Below are positions 33,471-42,932 of a stretch of DNA of 47,252 nt, piece after piece. The stretch covers positions 1 through 47,252 of the forward strand of contig JANXWB010000050.1 of NCBI GenBank assembly GCA_025351345.1. Direction: 5' to 3'. The notes under the pieces were generated by a model, which did no database searches, was not told where the DNA came from, and saw only the letters and a list, made by a program, of their open reading frames with translations. Numbering within the stretch: the first letter of the stretch is position 1; each line of letters opens with the position of its first letter. A program made the translations under genes and the position numbers. Origin of the DNA: Synechococcales cyanobacterium GL140_1_metabat_312. GTDB lineage: Bacteria; Cyanobacteriota; Cyanobacteriia; Leptolyngbyales; Leptolyngbyaceae.

Positions 33471-33750
33471 ATTGAACTCCGCGTAGTCGTTCTGCTTTCT
33501 CTTGAAGGCGTTGTAGCATTCTGATTTCTCCGATCCATTCGTCAAGTTCTAGTGTTTCTTGGAGTTCGTCATTTGAGTAACACCGTAGAAATTCAGTAGA
33601 GGTCATTCTATGTTGTTCCTCAATTTTTTTTAGACGTTCTGTACATCGATCGATGCCTTGCTGAGTCGATCGAGATGCTTCGGAAAGAATGCCTTCGATC
33701 AAAAGCTTCAGATTTCCATCATGATGGGAGATAAGCTTTAATTCTGTCAT
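33460..33750 (-). CDS. TumA-type antitoxin partner
   Basis: 96 residues from ATG 33750. It is mostly helical and charged. The middle holds the phrase found in upstream partners of DUF6516 proteins: a Glu/Lys helix (RLKKIEEQHRMTSTEFLRCY), then DELQETLELDEWIGEIRML. No DNA-binding motif is obvious, although antitoxins of this type may neutralise by direct contact. The stop codon overlaps the toxin start by 11 bases (TTGTACATTGA), typical of coupled TA genes, antitoxin first. Identification depends on the neighbour as much as on its own sequence. Confidence 0.68.
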   Translation of the reverse strand: MTELKLISHHDGNLKLLIEGILSEASRSTQQGIDRCTERLKKIEEQHRMTSTEFLRCYSNDELQETLELDEWIGEIRMLQRLQEKAERLRGVQFVH

Positions 33751-33885
33751 GAGATGAACATTGGGGTTGGTAAGCGAATAATACTACTGTAGCGTGCTAG
33801 GAATTTTGTCTAAACGATCGGTTGACACGTCAACAATTTTAAATTTAACAGGATTTTGCAACCTTTCAGGAATCATAAAATTTAT

Positions 33886-33938
33886 CAAAAAAGGGACTGG
33901 AATCAGCCGATCGTACAGATCAACCTATCCCAGTCCCT
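33886..33938 (-). terminator. Rho-independent terminator of ndhD
   Basis: Nine-base perfect arms (AGGGACTGG at 33892-33900 and CCAGTCCCT at 33930-33938) enclose a 29-base loop. On the minus strand the stem is followed by TTTTTT. It is 25 bases after the ndhD stop codon. Confidence 0.8.
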
Positions 33939-33963
33939 CACTAAAATCGACAATAATTAGACC

Positions 33964-35538
33964 TTATCTCAACACCGGAGCCGACTCAGCTAAGGCCGTT
34001 GCTTCAGATTTCTGCGCAATTAATACCGGATTACTCCCACGAATTCGAGCCACAATTTGCGACGTTTTAGTATCGTAAATTTGAGTCAAGAGCTTGGGAT
34101 AGAAGCCTATACCGATGATCGGCACGAGCAAACACGCGATGATAAATACCTCGCGAGGTTCAGCATCAATCAGCGCTTCATGGGACGTGAGTTCTTTATT
34201 CTCAGGACCGTAGAAAATCTCTCGCAGCATCGATAGCAAATAGACGGGGGTTAGAATGACTCCGATCGCCGCCAAAATAATCATGATGATTCGGAAGGTC
34301 AGTGAATAGGCATCACTCGTCGCAAACCCAATAAAAATCATCAGCTCGGCCACAAAGCCACTCATTCCCGGCAACGCCAACGATGCAAGAGAACAAGCCG
34401 TGAACATAGAGAAAATTCGCGGCATCTTTTGCCCGATCCCCCCCATTTCATCAAGCATTAAGGTGTGAGTCCGATCGTAGGTTGACCCGACCAAGAAGAA
34501 CAAACTCGCCCCAATCAGCCCGTGGGACACCATCTGTAAAATTGCACCACTCATGCCCAAATCCGTAAACGAGGCGATGCCAATCAAGACAAACCCCATG
34601 TGAGAAATGGACGAGTAGGCAATTTTTCGTTTTAGATTTCGCTGGGCAAAGGAGGTGAGCGCTGCGTAAATGATATTAATCACGCCCAAAATAATCAATG
34701 CAGGCGCAAAGACCGCATGGGCCGCTGGCAACATCTCCACATTCATCCGAATCAAGGCATAACCGCCCATCTTCAGCAGAATTCCCGCAAGCAACATATG
34801 CACCGGAGCTGTCGCTTCACCATGAGCATCCGGTAGCCAGGTGTGGAGTGGGATAATGGGCAACTTGACCCCGTAGGCAACCAGAAAGGCTGCATAAATC
34901 CATAGCTGGAACTGCACCGGATACTCCTTTGCCATTAAAGCTTGCATGTCAAAGGTCACGGTGTCGCCATAAAAGGCCAACGCTAACGCCCCAACCAAAA
35001 TGAATAGCGATCCGCCAGCGGTGTAAAGAATAAACTTTGTGGCGGCGTAGAGACGCTTTTTACCGCCCCAAATCGACAGCATTAAATACACGGGAAGCAA
35101 TTCCAGTTCCCAGGCTAGGAAAAACAACAGCATGTCCTGCACCGCAAAGACCATGATTTGGCCGCCGTACATCACGAGCATCAAGAAATAAAACAGCTTC
35201 GGCTTGTAGGTGATGGGCCAAGAGGCCAAGATCGCCAAGGTCGAAATAAAGCTTGTCAAAATAATGAGTGGCATCGACAGCCCATCTGCTCCAACTGACC
35301 AATTCAAGTCAAGCTGTGGTACCCAGGGATAGCGTTCAAAGAGCTGCATTCCAGCGTCGTGGAAGTCAAATCCCACACAGAAGGCTGCAACCGTCATCAC
35401 AAAATTGATCAGTCCTACCGTCAGGGCGTACCAGCGAACCGTTTTCCCTTCTTTGTCAGGAATTATCGGGAGCAAAAGCGACGCTGCGATCGGAAATAGG
35501 ATGAGCGTCGTCAGCCAGGGAAAGTTAGCTGTCAACAT
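33964..35538 (-). CDS. ndhD1: NAD(P)H-quinone oxidoreductase subunit 4 (NdhD1-type)
   Basis: Proton-pumping antiporter-like subunit of the photosynthetic NDH-1 complex in the thylakoid membrane. ATG 35538 gives 524 residues, the usual size, and the conserved beginning [19 protein letters not shown]; the 40 codons of open frame upstream have the wrong character. About 14 membrane helices. Key residues include the Glu in [20 protein letters not shown], the Lys in [20 protein letters not shown] and Lys/His in [18 protein letters not shown]. The wording fits NdhD1 (respiration and cyclic flow) better than the CO2-uptake NdhD3/D4 forms. It is a lone gene, without ndhF beside it. Confidence 0.92.
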   Translation of the reverse strand: MLTANFPWLTTLILFPIAASLLLPIIPDKEGKTVRWYALTVGLINFVMTVAAFCVGFDFHDAGMQLFERYPWVPQLDLNWSVGADGLSMPLIILTSFISTLAILASWPITYKPKLFYFLMLVMYGGQIMVFAVQDMLLFFLAWELELLPVYLMLSIWGGKKRLYAATKFILYTAGGSLFILVGALALAFYGDTVTFDMQALMAKEYPVQFQLWIYAAFLVAYGVKLPIIPLHTWLPDAHGEATAPVHMLLAGILLKMGGYALIRMNVEMLPAAHAVFAPALIILGVINIIYAALTSFAQRNLKRKIAYSSISHMGFVLIGIASFTDLGMSGAILQMVSHGLIGASLFFLVGSTYDRTHTLMLDEMGGIGQKMPRIFSMFTACSLASLALPGMSGFVAELMIFIGFATSDAYSLTFRIIMIILAAIGVILTPVYLLSMLREIFYGPENKELTSHEALIDAEPREVFIIACLLVPIIGIGFYPKLLTQIYDTKTSQIVARIRGSNPVLIAQKSEATALAESAPVLR

Positions 35539-35767
35539 GAGTATCGAAGGGGAGTAAGGTGAGCAAGCTACAAATAAATAATTTTTGCGGATTAGGAATG
35601 ATTCTAAACAGAAAGACATGATCCCCACCCAAAATCGCAGGACTTCTTCACCATTCACACATTGCGTTACATTTGCTCGATAGGATGATGTACGGTTTTC
35701 AAATTACCGTTCTGAAATCACCGTTCTGAAATTACAAGTTATCTGTTTTAGGTTAAAGAGGCGCGTC

Positions 35768-36154
35768 ATGCAGTTACAGTTTGTTCCCGTTGAAAATTTT
35801 TATTTTGAACTAACCTTGGCTGTCAAGACGTTAGAGGAAATCGAAAATCCTGAACTCGCGAACCAAGTTGGTCAGATTCTTAAGGAGCGCTATGGTCAAT
35901 GTTCGACCGTTGCTGCTGCGAGTCAGAACACCTACAACTATGTGTTCCAAGTTCCTGATGTAGACAATGCTCCGTTCCATCGGCTGGTGGTGTCGATCGC
36001 GGATTGGGGCAACAAGCTGCGGCTCTCGTCCGATTATGGCTGGAAATTAAATGAAGAGCATCGGGCTGAAAAGAGCGATCGGTTCTCAGGTCGCGATCAG
36101 TTTAATCAAGACTTCAAAGCTCATATTGCTAAATCTTTGGGCGTGACGTTTTAA
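35768..36154 (+). CDS. Conserved-looking small soluble protein, function unknown
   Basis: 128 residues with ATG 35768 and AGAGG about 7 bases upstream. It starts MQLQFVPVENFYFELTLAV, continues with a helix (LANQVGQILKERYGQC) and beta-type strands (NYVFQVPDVDNAPFHRLVVSIADWG), and ends in charged helices. No signal peptide, membrane span or catalytic motif is seen. I do not recognise the family. It is divergent from ndhD (229 bases between starts) and converges on the cyclic-nucleotide-binding gene (23 bases). Codon use looks normal for the window. Confidence 0.7.
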   Translation: MQLQFVPVENFYFELTLAVKTLEEIENPELANQVGQILKERYGQCSTVAAASQNTYNYVFQVPDVDNAPFHRLVVSIADWGNKLRLSSDYGWKLNEEHRAEKSDRFSGRDQFNQDFKAHIAKSLGVTF

Positions 36155-36177
36155 ATTTTTATAGCCTTAAAAAATTC

Positions 36178-36675
36178 TTAACTCTTTAAAAGTTTTGTTC
36201 CCGATCGTCCTTCCCCTGAAGCCGATCGGAGTTTTTCATTTAATAAATTTAGTTCTTGTTTTTCTTGGTTAAGGATACGAATCCGCTGGGACAAAATTTT
36301 AATAATATTGACGGCGATTCCTGGAGTCTCTTCGATCGCCGCAAAGACGTGCTGCTGTGTCAGTTCGAGGCAAATGGTTTCTTCTAATGTCGTGGCTGAA
36401 GCCGATCGCATTTCCGCATCAAACAGCGACATCTCACCAAAAAAGCCTTCCCGAGAATGTTCCTGTAAGATTCGATCGCCCAGATGAATTTTGATTTTGC
36501 CCGATGCGACAATGAACATCGATCGACCTTCTTCGTTCTGTAGAAAAATTTGCTGTTTGGCCTTGAACATCCGTTCTTCCATGACAGGGACTAGACGGAT
36601 CAAGAAATCTTCCCGGAGTTCCCGAAACATATCGACCTTGCGCATTAAAAGTAATCGGTCAAAAAGATTCAGCAT
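36178..36675 (-). CDS. Cyclic-nucleotide-binding domain protein without HTH
   Basis: 165 residues forming one cNMP-binding (Crp/Fnr-type) beta barrel. The phosphate-binding cassette reads GFFGEMSLFDAEMRSASATT, retaining the Gly-Glu pair and the Arg-Ser that contact the sugar-phosphate in cAMP/cGMP binders. N-terminal helices and a C-terminal coiled-coil helix (RIRILNQEKQELNLLNEKL) flank it. There is no helix-turn-helix, so it is a sensor and not a transcription factor. Its start is 20 bases after the stop of the transporter-like gene on the same strand, so it probably serves that protein. Confidence 0.85.
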   Translation of the reverse strand: MLNLFDRLLLMRKVDMFRELREDFLIRLVPVMEERMFKAKQQIFLQNEEGRSMFIVASGKIKIHLGDRILQEHSREGFFGEMSLFDAEMRSASATTLEETICLELTQQHVFAAIEETPGIAVNIIKILSQRIRILNQEKQELNLLNEKLRSASGEGRSGTKLLKS

Positions 36676-36695
36676 CTAACAATTTTATGATTTAG

Positions 36696-39600
36696 CTACT
36701 TTAAAGGACGATATCCAAAAATTTCGGTTTTGGGGATGTAACCCATTTCATCTTCAGGTGCTGGACGAATGGACGCAACCTCTTCACCACCAATTTGATA
36801 CTCTTCCATCCAGATCTGAATTTGGCGACGCAACAGAGGATCGGCATCATTTTGCATTCGGGGGAGAACTTTCAGAAAGGCACTCTTCGTCTCGCTGCGC
36901 TGCTGGGCATTGTAAAGATACAGCATGGCCGACTCTCGCAACAAACTACTTCCGCCGCGTAACCCTGATAAGATTTGTTCCCGTTCTAAGGTCCACCCCT
37001 CCGATCGGACTAAATGGAAGCAACAAGCAGCCACCCAATCGGACAGGAAATGCCGTAGGTCTAATACTTGCTTAATCCGATCGAGTGGTTCAAGGGGCTG
37101 ATAGTTAAGGCTGGAACTTAGGCTTTGGAGTTGAAGTTCTAGACCAATTTTCTCTCGACGGCTCAGTCGCCATTGGACTGCTTTGGGTACTTGGGTTTGC
37201 GATAGGACCGCTAACTTGGCATTTTTTCTGCTACGTCGAGTTTGTTTTTTAAGAGACGGCGCTTGGGAAACTTTGTTACCAAGGGACATACTATTTTCCA
37301 AAATGACCAGCAATGCGCGCTTTTGAGGAATATCGACGTTAGTATCCAAAATCTCTAAGCCCTGCGCCATATCGTCCGTGAAGCCTGATTTTAGACTAAA
37401 GGCCGCTGCTTGAATGGTTTCAGATTCATAGAGAAACTGCATTAATAGGAAAATACGATCGATCGCATCGCTCTGTACACCTTGGAGCGATCGGTATAGC
37501 ATTTCTTCGAGATCCCGTGATTTGACTCGTCCCGTAATGTCTAAAATCGCGGCTGTCACCTGACCAATCAACATCAAATCCTGTTCGACTAAGGCTTCAA
37601 TTTCAGCCCGACCTAAAGCATCTGCAATGCTATCCGTGCCGTTTGTGTTTTGAATTTTGACTAAGGCGCGCAGAATATTGGTCCGATCGTTGCTCCATCG
37701 AATCGGAAGCTGTTGAAGTAGAAAATCAATCGACTCCGATGATCCCACTTGACCAATAATGCTCCAAGCCGCTGTCCGAACGGCGTCACTTTCACGCCAG
37801 TTTTGGGCCAAGGGTTGTAGCAAAGGTAGAGCCTCGTCCTTTAGAAGAAGAAAAGCTTTAATGGCGGCCCCACGGGTTTCGGGCTGCCGTAATCCCTCGA
37901 CTAGTGACGGGTAACATTTCTCAAAATGCGTGGCCGCTACGACATCTAGAACTGCACACCGTACCGCTAGATCCGTTTCCCGTTTGACAATTTCTAAAAT
38001 GTAAAGCTGAAGTGCCTGCAAATATTTGAGATTACGAATCGCCGCGCAACTGGCTTGCCTCTCGTCTTGACTATGATTTGTCAACATCAGTCGCAGCAGA
38101 TTGGTGGCTTTCGCCCGTTGATCCCGATCGCCAAATTCCAACAACAGCACCGAAGCTGTCGCCCGAACCATGGCCGGAGCATGGGGACTGAGGTAATCGA
38201 GTAATTGTTGAACACTGCGACCTCGACTTGTATCTGGATCTCGATCTGGATCTTGATCTGCATGGTAAATATATCGCAGGGCTGCCGCTACCACTGGACC
38301 GGGCTGCTGGGGAGTAATCAAACGACTGACGGCGATCGCATACTCTGCATTAGGTTTCTCCTGCATCACGTCTAAAATTCGACATTTTGCTATTTCGGGC
38401 AGTTGTTGCAACATAGGAACTAGGACATCCAGTGCGCTTTTGGGATCAACTTGCAGCAGCAATTCCACACAGCCCATTTGAGATTCTTCCATCCCCGGCT
38501 GACTTAGTGCACTAATTGCGGCCCGTTTCAACTCTCGCAGCGCCGAATCACTGGTGGTTCGTCCTGCCAATAAATCTTGTCTTGCACTTAAAATTAAAAT
38601 TTCAGAATATTGACGACGCAGCGTATAAATTACGCCCAGCCAAACGCCGGCCAACAGCACTAAAATCATAAAAATTGCCCCGCGCCAGTAGCTTCCTAGG
38701 ATTTCCTGCCACCCAAAGGCAATTAAACCGAGCAATAAAACTCCAGTGATGCCATTGGCGATCGGTTCGGCGTTCCCCCGCACACTGGTCTGAACAATGT
38801 TGCGTAATTTTTGAGGAACGGGTTGAAATAGAACGGGTCCCACACTGGCGAGCAACGTAAAATGAAACAACTCGTAGAGAAATTTCAATAGAACAATAGA
38901 CCAAAAAATCATCGCTCCGGAACTAATGCTTTCAACCCTCATAGCAAAGGCCGGAAATAGTCTTGGCACTGTGCTGAGCATCGCGACCAACCCACCGACT
39001 GTCATCATCAAGGTGGGCAAAATTCCCGTTGTCCCGAATACCCCCAGCTTCTCAATCACCCACCGCGATGCAAACCACTGAACAATTAATTCAAAAATCC
39101 CCAAAACGCCTTGAAAAATTCCTAAAAAGCTTGCAATCCGCTCACTTTGATTTTGTGTCTGGCCCAGTTGATGTAGAAACGCCATCGGTCCCATGGACTC
39201 TAGCTCTTTAGAAAACTGGAAATCCAACAGCAGAAAGATCATTTCAGCTAACACAAAAAACAGCAAGAGCATCCAGCGATAGTTCATCGCCTGTCCTTGC
39301 AGCACTCGACCTGATTCTAGATTTGCCGACTCGCGACGGCGAAGTGTAGTGTCAAAAAATCGAGATTGTTTGCGGGTGATGTAGAGCAAAATCACCGATC
39401 CCAACATCATCATGCTGAAAGCGATCATCGTCACGCCAGACAGCCCGAACCGATCGGACACTAACGGCAATAGAAACCCACTGGCCGCATCCGCCACCAA
39501 CACGCCGCTGCTAATTAATGGATAGGTGCGTCTCAGCTCTCGTACATTAAAAAGCTGGTTTGCGGTAATCGTCGTATTTGTATCATTCAGAACATAGACG

Positions 39601-40019
39601 ACCTGGAGCCACAGGCGCATACAGAGTACAACGACCTTAAACGCAACAAACCCGCCGATCGTCGCCCCCGCTGGCAAAGTCAACCCCTGCTGAAATGCCA
39701 ACACGGGTAGCGCCATCATGACTGACACCAGAACAATCACCCAACGCAGCGGAATAATGACCTGCACTAACCCGTAGAGAAATCCCAGAAAAATACTGAG
39801 AATAGTACTCGATAAATAAATTAGGGGTAGTTTATCGGCGCTGTACTGCTCTAAAAATAACGCAGAGGCGGTCGCTTCTAGCCACAGAACTCCCACCGAG
39901 GTTGCCGCATAGGATAAAAACATCCAAAATGTTCGGCCTGCCTCTTCCGATCGCAAATTCATGACGCGCAGCGCCCGACTCAATAAATTCTCGCGTTGGA
40001 GGTCTCGACTAGTGATCAT
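36696..40019 (-). CDS. Npt1/Npt2-like (ATP/ADP translocase-type) MFS protein with HEAT repeats
   Basis: About 1107 residues from ATG 40019 (a TTG at 40046 is in frame). Residues 1-460 form about 12 membrane helices resembling the nucleotide transporter/ATP:ADP antiporter superfamily, with FWMFLSYAATSVGVLWLEA, NDTNTTITANQLFNVREL and HFTLLASVGPVLFQPVP stretches. Residues 480-1060 are soluble helical repeats of HEAT type, visible as repeated units such as VRCAVLDVVAATHFEKCYPSLVEGL, split by turns. The 58-residue end is polar. Nucleotide transport is unproven for free-living cyanobacteria. A cyclic-nucleotide sensor follows in the same operon. Confidence 0.8.
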   Translation of the reverse strand: MITSRDLQRENLLSRALRVMNLRSEEAGRTFWMFLSYAATSVGVLWLEATASALFLEQYSADKLPLIYLSSTILSIFLGFLYGLVQVIIPLRWVIVLVSVMMALPVLAFQQGLTLPAGATIGGFVAFKVVVLCMRLWLQVVYVLNDTNTTITANQLFNVRELRRTYPLISSGVLVADAASGFLLPLVSDRFGLSGVTMIAFSMMMLGSVILLYITRKQSRFFDTTLRRRESANLESGRVLQGQAMNYRWMLLLFFVLAEMIFLLLDFQFSKELESMGPMAFLHQLGQTQNQSERIASFLGIFQGVLGIFELIVQWFASRWVIEKLGVFGTTGILPTLMMTVGGLVAMLSTVPRLFPAFAMRVESISSGAMIFWSIVLLKFLYELFHFTLLASVGPVLFQPVPQKLRNIVQTSVRGNAEPIANGITGVLLLGLIAFGWQEILGSYWRGAIFMILVLLAGVWLGVIYTLRRQYSEILILSARQDLLAGRTTSDSALRELKRAAISALSQPGMEESQMGCVELLLQVDPKSALDVLVPMLQQLPEIAKCRILDVMQEKPNAEYAIAVSRLITPQQPGPVVAAALRYIYHADQDPDRDPDTSRGRSVQQLLDYLSPHAPAMVRATASVLLLEFGDRDQRAKATNLLRLMLTNHSQDERQASCAAIRNLKYLQALQLYILEIVKRETDLAVRCAVLDVVAATHFEKCYPSLVEGLRQPETRGAAIKAFLLLKDEALPLLQPLAQNWRESDAVRTAAWSIIGQVGSSESIDFLLQQLPIRWSNDRTNILRALVKIQNTNGTDSIADALGRAEIEALVEQDLMLIGQVTAAILDITGRVKSRDLEEMLYRSLQGVQSDAIDRIFLLMQFLYESETIQAAAFSLKSGFTDDMAQGLEILDTNVDIPQKRALLVILENSMSLGNKVSQAPSLKKQTRRSRKNAKLAVLSQTQVPKAVQWRLSRREKIGLELQLQSLSSSLNYQPLEPLDRIKQVLDLRHFLSDWVAACCFHLVRSEGWTLEREQILSGLRGGSSLLRESAMLYLYNAQQRSETKSAFLKVLPRMQNDADPLLRRQIQIWMEEYQIGGEEVASIRPAPEDEMGYIPKTEIFGYRPLK

Positions 40020-40115
40020 ACGGAGAAAGGGTGAAGTGCCAAGCAAATCGATGGTTTATCAGACTATCGTTTTACAACTATTGGTTAGAGTACCCATTAG
40101 GCTCCCATGATATTA

Positions 40116-40141
40116 AAAAAGCTGGCGATCGCCAGCTTTTT
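40116..40141. terminator. Perfect 26-base palindromic terminator centred on HIP1
   Basis: The palindrome has A5 on the left, GCTGGCGATCGCCAGC at 40121-40136 and T5 on the right. The HIP1 octamer occupies 40125-40132. It lies 64 bases after the infC stop and can terminate transcripts from either side. Confidence 0.8.
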
Positions 40142-40204
40142 CACAGATTCGCTTTAGGTTGAGCCTTTAAACAAGACTATTTTCAACCAGATTATGAAGA
40201 CGAA

Positions 40205-40747
40205 TTACTTCTTCGGAGCCATTAGCATCATCATATTACGGCCTTCTTTTTTTGGAGTCTGCTGGATTTCAGCAACCTCTTGAAGATCCGTGGCCATACG
40301 CTTAAGCAGCACTTCAGCTAAGTCACTGTGCTGAATCTCTCGTCCTCGGAACATGATAGTGGCCTTAACCTTGTCTCCGGCCGCCAAGAAACGTTGAGCC
40401 TGAGAAAGGCGCACTTTATAATCGTGCTCCTCAATTTTGTAGCGCATCTTGACTTCTTTTACGTCAACAGTATGCTGCTTTTTCTTGGCTTCCTTTGCCT
40501 TCTTTTCTTGTTCAAACTTGTGCTTACCATGGTCAATGATTTTACAGACAGGCGGATCTGCCTTATCGCTAACCAGTACAAGGTCAAGTTCCTTGTCATC
40601 TGCAATGGTTTGGGCCTCACGGGAGGTCATGATTCCCAATTGCTCACCGTCAACACCCACAACCCGAACTTTCGGGAAGCGAATACGTTCGTTGATCATG
40701 GGGAGATCGCGATTAAATCGTCTGGGTTCTCTTTCCGACACGGGCAC
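40205..40747 (-). CDS. infC: Translation initiation factor IF-3
   Basis: Binds the 30S subunit and checks start-codon and initiator-tRNA pairing. 180 residues, typical. The N-domain has [20 protein letters not shown] with LGIMTSREA; the linker is lysine-rich ([16 protein letters not shown]). The C-domain has [37 protein letters not shown] and MMLMAPKK. The start is GTG 40747, giving the family-like [19 protein letters not shown] 40699 would remove the conserved residues before INERIRF. A non-AUG start is common for infC and may allow autoregulation. rpmI and rplT do not follow, so the usual infC-rpmI-rplT order is broken here. Confidence 0.95.
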   Translation of the reverse strand: MPVSEREPRRFNRDLPMINERIRFPKVRVVGVDGEQLGIMTSREAQTIADDKELDLVLVSDKADPPVCKIIDHGKHKFEQEKKAKEAKKKQHTVDVKEVKMRYKIEEHDYKVRLSQAQRFLAAGDKVKATIMFRGREIQHSDLAEVLLKRMATDLQEVAEIQQTPKKEGRNMMMLMAPKK

Positions 40748-40904
40748 CGTTTTGTGAATTGGACATAGTAAACAGAATTCTACAGGACTGAAGCTAGTTC
40801 AACCTGTGCTGTCTATATTACCCAATTCCTGGGTCTAGGTGTGAAAATAAAGTTATAAGAATTGTAGAATTTTTCACCTTGGTTGCAGGGAGGAGCAAGA
40901 CATC

Positions 40905-41801
40905 GTGCATCGAGAGTGGATTTGGCGAGGGCATCGTGTCCGATATACCTTCACAGCATCTTCGTCCTTATCCGCGTCGTCGCTAGATTCACCGTTGGAT
41001 TCGCCATTGCTGCTTATTCATGGATTTGGGGCATCGGTGCGGCATTGGCGATCGAATATTGGTCCTTTGAGTGCGAATCGATCGGTTTATGCGATCGATT
41101 TGTTGGGGTTTGGTGCATCTGATAAAGACAGCACGGTTTATGGGACGGCGTTGTGGGTTGAGCAATTATTTGATTTCGTCACACAGGTGATTGGGCGAAA
41201 TGTAGTGGTGGTGGGGAATTCTTTGGGTTCTGTTGTGGGTCTGGGGTTGGCAGCGAAACATCCGGATGTGGTGACGGCGATCGCTTGGTTAAATCTACCG
41301 GATTTTTCGGCGGTGTCCTTTCCGTCACCGATTAAGGCATTGACCCAGCCAATTGGAGAGTTGGTGAAACGAGTAATTACGTGGTCACCAATTTTTGTCC
41401 CGTTTTTTCGTTGGATCCGCCAGCCTGCGGTGATTAAAAAGTGGGTCAAGGGCGCGTATGTGGATGAAACAAGACTAGATGCAGAATTAATTGAGATTTT
41501 GTCGGCTCCGGCATTCGATCGCAATGCGGCTCGTGCATTAGCCACTATGGTCATGAGTCAGCGGGAATTACCGTCAGACTACACCGCCAGGTCCGCGTTA
41601 CCGAAAATGACCTTGCCGATGTTATTGATTTGGGGCGCGAAGGATCAGTTTGTGCCGCCTAGTATTGCTCAGAAGATTGTGGATTTTAATCCGGCGGTTC
41701 AATTGGTTTTCCTAGCTGAGGTTGGCCATTGTCCTCATGATGAGGTGCCGGATCAAATCAATCAGATTCTATTAAGGTGGCTCACTGAATTGTCAGGCTA
41801 A
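40905..41801 (+). CDS. Alpha/beta-fold hydrolase
   Basis: 298 residues. The catalytic triad is visible: nucleophile Ser106 in VVGNSLGS, Asp247 in WGAKDQFVPP and His275 in VGHCPHDE. The oxyanion region is LLLIHGFGASVRHWRSNI near residue 36-53. This wording is shared with cyanobacterial hydrolases and plant pheophytinase-like or BchO-like enzymes, so an ester substrate from pigment or lipid metabolism is possible, but not established. The start is GTG 40905 with AGGAG roughly ten bases upstream; a Ser-rich insert (TASSSLSASSLDSPLDSP) near the N-terminus is unusual. It converges on bioB with a 20-base gap. Confidence 0.87.
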   Translation: MHREWIWRGHRVRYTFTASSSLSASSLDSPLDSPLLLIHGFGASVRHWRSNIGPLSANRSVYAIDLLGFGASDKDSTVYGTALWVEQLFDFVTQVIGRNVVVVGNSLGSVVGLGLAAKHPDVVTAIAWLNLPDFSAVSFPSPIKALTQPIGELVKRVITWSPIFVPFFRWIRQPAVIKKWVKGAYVDETRLDAELIEILSAPAFDRNAARALATMVMSQRELPSDYTARSALPKMTLPMLLIWGAKDQFVPPSIAQKIVDFNPAVQLVFLAEVGHCPHDEVPDQINQILLRWLTELSG

Positions 41802-41821
41802 CTTAGGAATTTTCAACACGA

Positions 41822-42817
41822 TTAATTAGTCTTAGCGACCATTCCCAACCGTCGTAACAATTCACCGTCATGATCGCGACTAGGATTAGGAGCCGTCAAC
41901 AGCACAGGTCCAGTAAAAATCGAATTTGCGCCTGCGACAAAACACATCGCTTGCAATTCATCACTCATGGCCGCTCGTCCCGCTGTCAGACGTACGATCG
42001 CCGTTGGAAACAAAATTCGAGTGGTTGCAATCATTCTCACCATATCGATCGGATCGATGGGGGGTGCATTTTCCAAGGGCGTTCCTGCGATCGGAATCAG
42101 GGAATTAATGGGTATCGATTCAGGAACCGGATCCAATTTTAGTAATGCTTCGAGAAATTCAAGCCGATCGGTTTGCGATTCGCCCATGCCAACAATGCCG
42201 CCGCAACATACCGAAATTCCCGCATCGCTGACGGCTTTAATGGTGTCGAGGCGATCTTGGTAGGTGCGGCTGGTGATGACTTTTTCGTAATAGCTGGGGG
42301 ACGTGTCTAGGTTGTGATTGTAAGCGGTCAATCCTGCTTCTTTGAGCTGTTGGGCTTGGTGAGGTTTCAGCATTCCCAGCGTGCAGCAAACTTCCATGTC
42401 TAGTGCCGCCACATCTCGGACCATATCCAAAACCCGATCGAATTGCGGTCCGTCTTTCACCTCTCGCCATGCTGCACCCATACAAAATCTTGTGGAGCCG
42501 GATGCTTTGGCGGCTTGGGCTTCCTGTAAAACCGCTGCCGATTGCATCAGAGGTTCGGGAGCGAGACCTGAACTATTGTGGACGCTTTGAGAACAGTAGC
42601 CGCAATCTTCAGGGCAAGCCCCGCTTTTGATGTTGCCGAGGGTGCAAAGCTGGATGGCACGAGGGTCGTGGTGTTCGCGGTGAATGCGTTGCGCTTCAAA
42701 CATCAGGTCTGGCAGTGGTTGACTATAGATCTGATGGATCCGATCGAGGGTCGTCGCATCGGTCGGCATGGTATCGATCGTAGTGTTAGTGGGACTGCTG
42801 GCGGTAGCGACTGTCAT
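41822..42817 (-). CDS. bioB: Biotin synthase
   Basis: Radical-SAM enzyme that inserts sulphur into dethiobiotin, the last step of biotin synthesis. 331 residues, normal length. The radical-SAM cluster cysteines are 68, 72 and 75 in GACPEDCGYCSQS. The rest of the family pattern is present: RFCMGAAWREVKDG, EVCCTLGML, AYNHNLDTSPSYYEKV, CCGGIVGMGE, PINSLIPIAGTP and the Arg-containing VRLTAGRAAMSDE that binds the second cluster. The ATG at 42817 is the natural start, with a Thr/Ser-rich leader of about 25 residues. It faces bioY across a 169-base divergent gap holding a repeated site. Confidence 0.96.
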   Translation of the reverse strand: MTVATASSPTNTTIDTMPTDATTLDRIHQIYSQPLPDLMFEAQRIHREHHDPRAIQLCTLGNIKSGACPEDCGYCSQSVHNSSGLAPEPLMQSAAVLQEAQAAKASGSTRFCMGAAWREVKDGPQFDRVLDMVRDVAALDMEVCCTLGMLKPHQAQQLKEAGLTAYNHNLDTSPSYYEKVITSRTYQDRLDTIKAVSDAGISVCCGGIVGMGESQTDRLEFLEALLKLDPVPESIPINSLIPIAGTPLENAPPIDPIDMVRMIATTRILFPTAIVRLTAGRAAMSDELQAMCFVAGANSIFTGPVLLTAPNPSRDHDGELLRRLGMVAKTN

Positions 42818-42909
42818 AGGTCAAGGGCTGGGCAAGTTATTTCAAAAAAAGCGTAGCAGGTCTAGGCTCAGAACTGCCTCTTCAAAACGTTGTATTTTCT
42901 AAGGGAAAC

Positions 42910-42932
42910 TTGCCGATCAAGTTGCCGATCAA
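42910..42932. promoter_or_regulatory. Direct repeat in the bioB-bioY divergent gap
   Basis: TTGCCGATCAA occurs at 42910-42920 and again at 42922-42932. A third, diverged copy (TTGGCAGATCA) follows at about 42947. It does not match the BirA, BioR or BioQ consensus as I know them. It is a candidate operator for biotin-responsive control of both genes. Confidence 0.35.

Noticed and set aside
35539-35658. 40-residue N-terminal extension of NdhD
   Set aside because: It is open frame only; the conserved NdhD1 N-terminus and normal length begin at ATG 35538.
40328-40768. 146-codon frame antisense to infC
   Set aside because: Shadow of the Lys-rich IF-3 gene, giving an artificial Leu/Phe-rich product.
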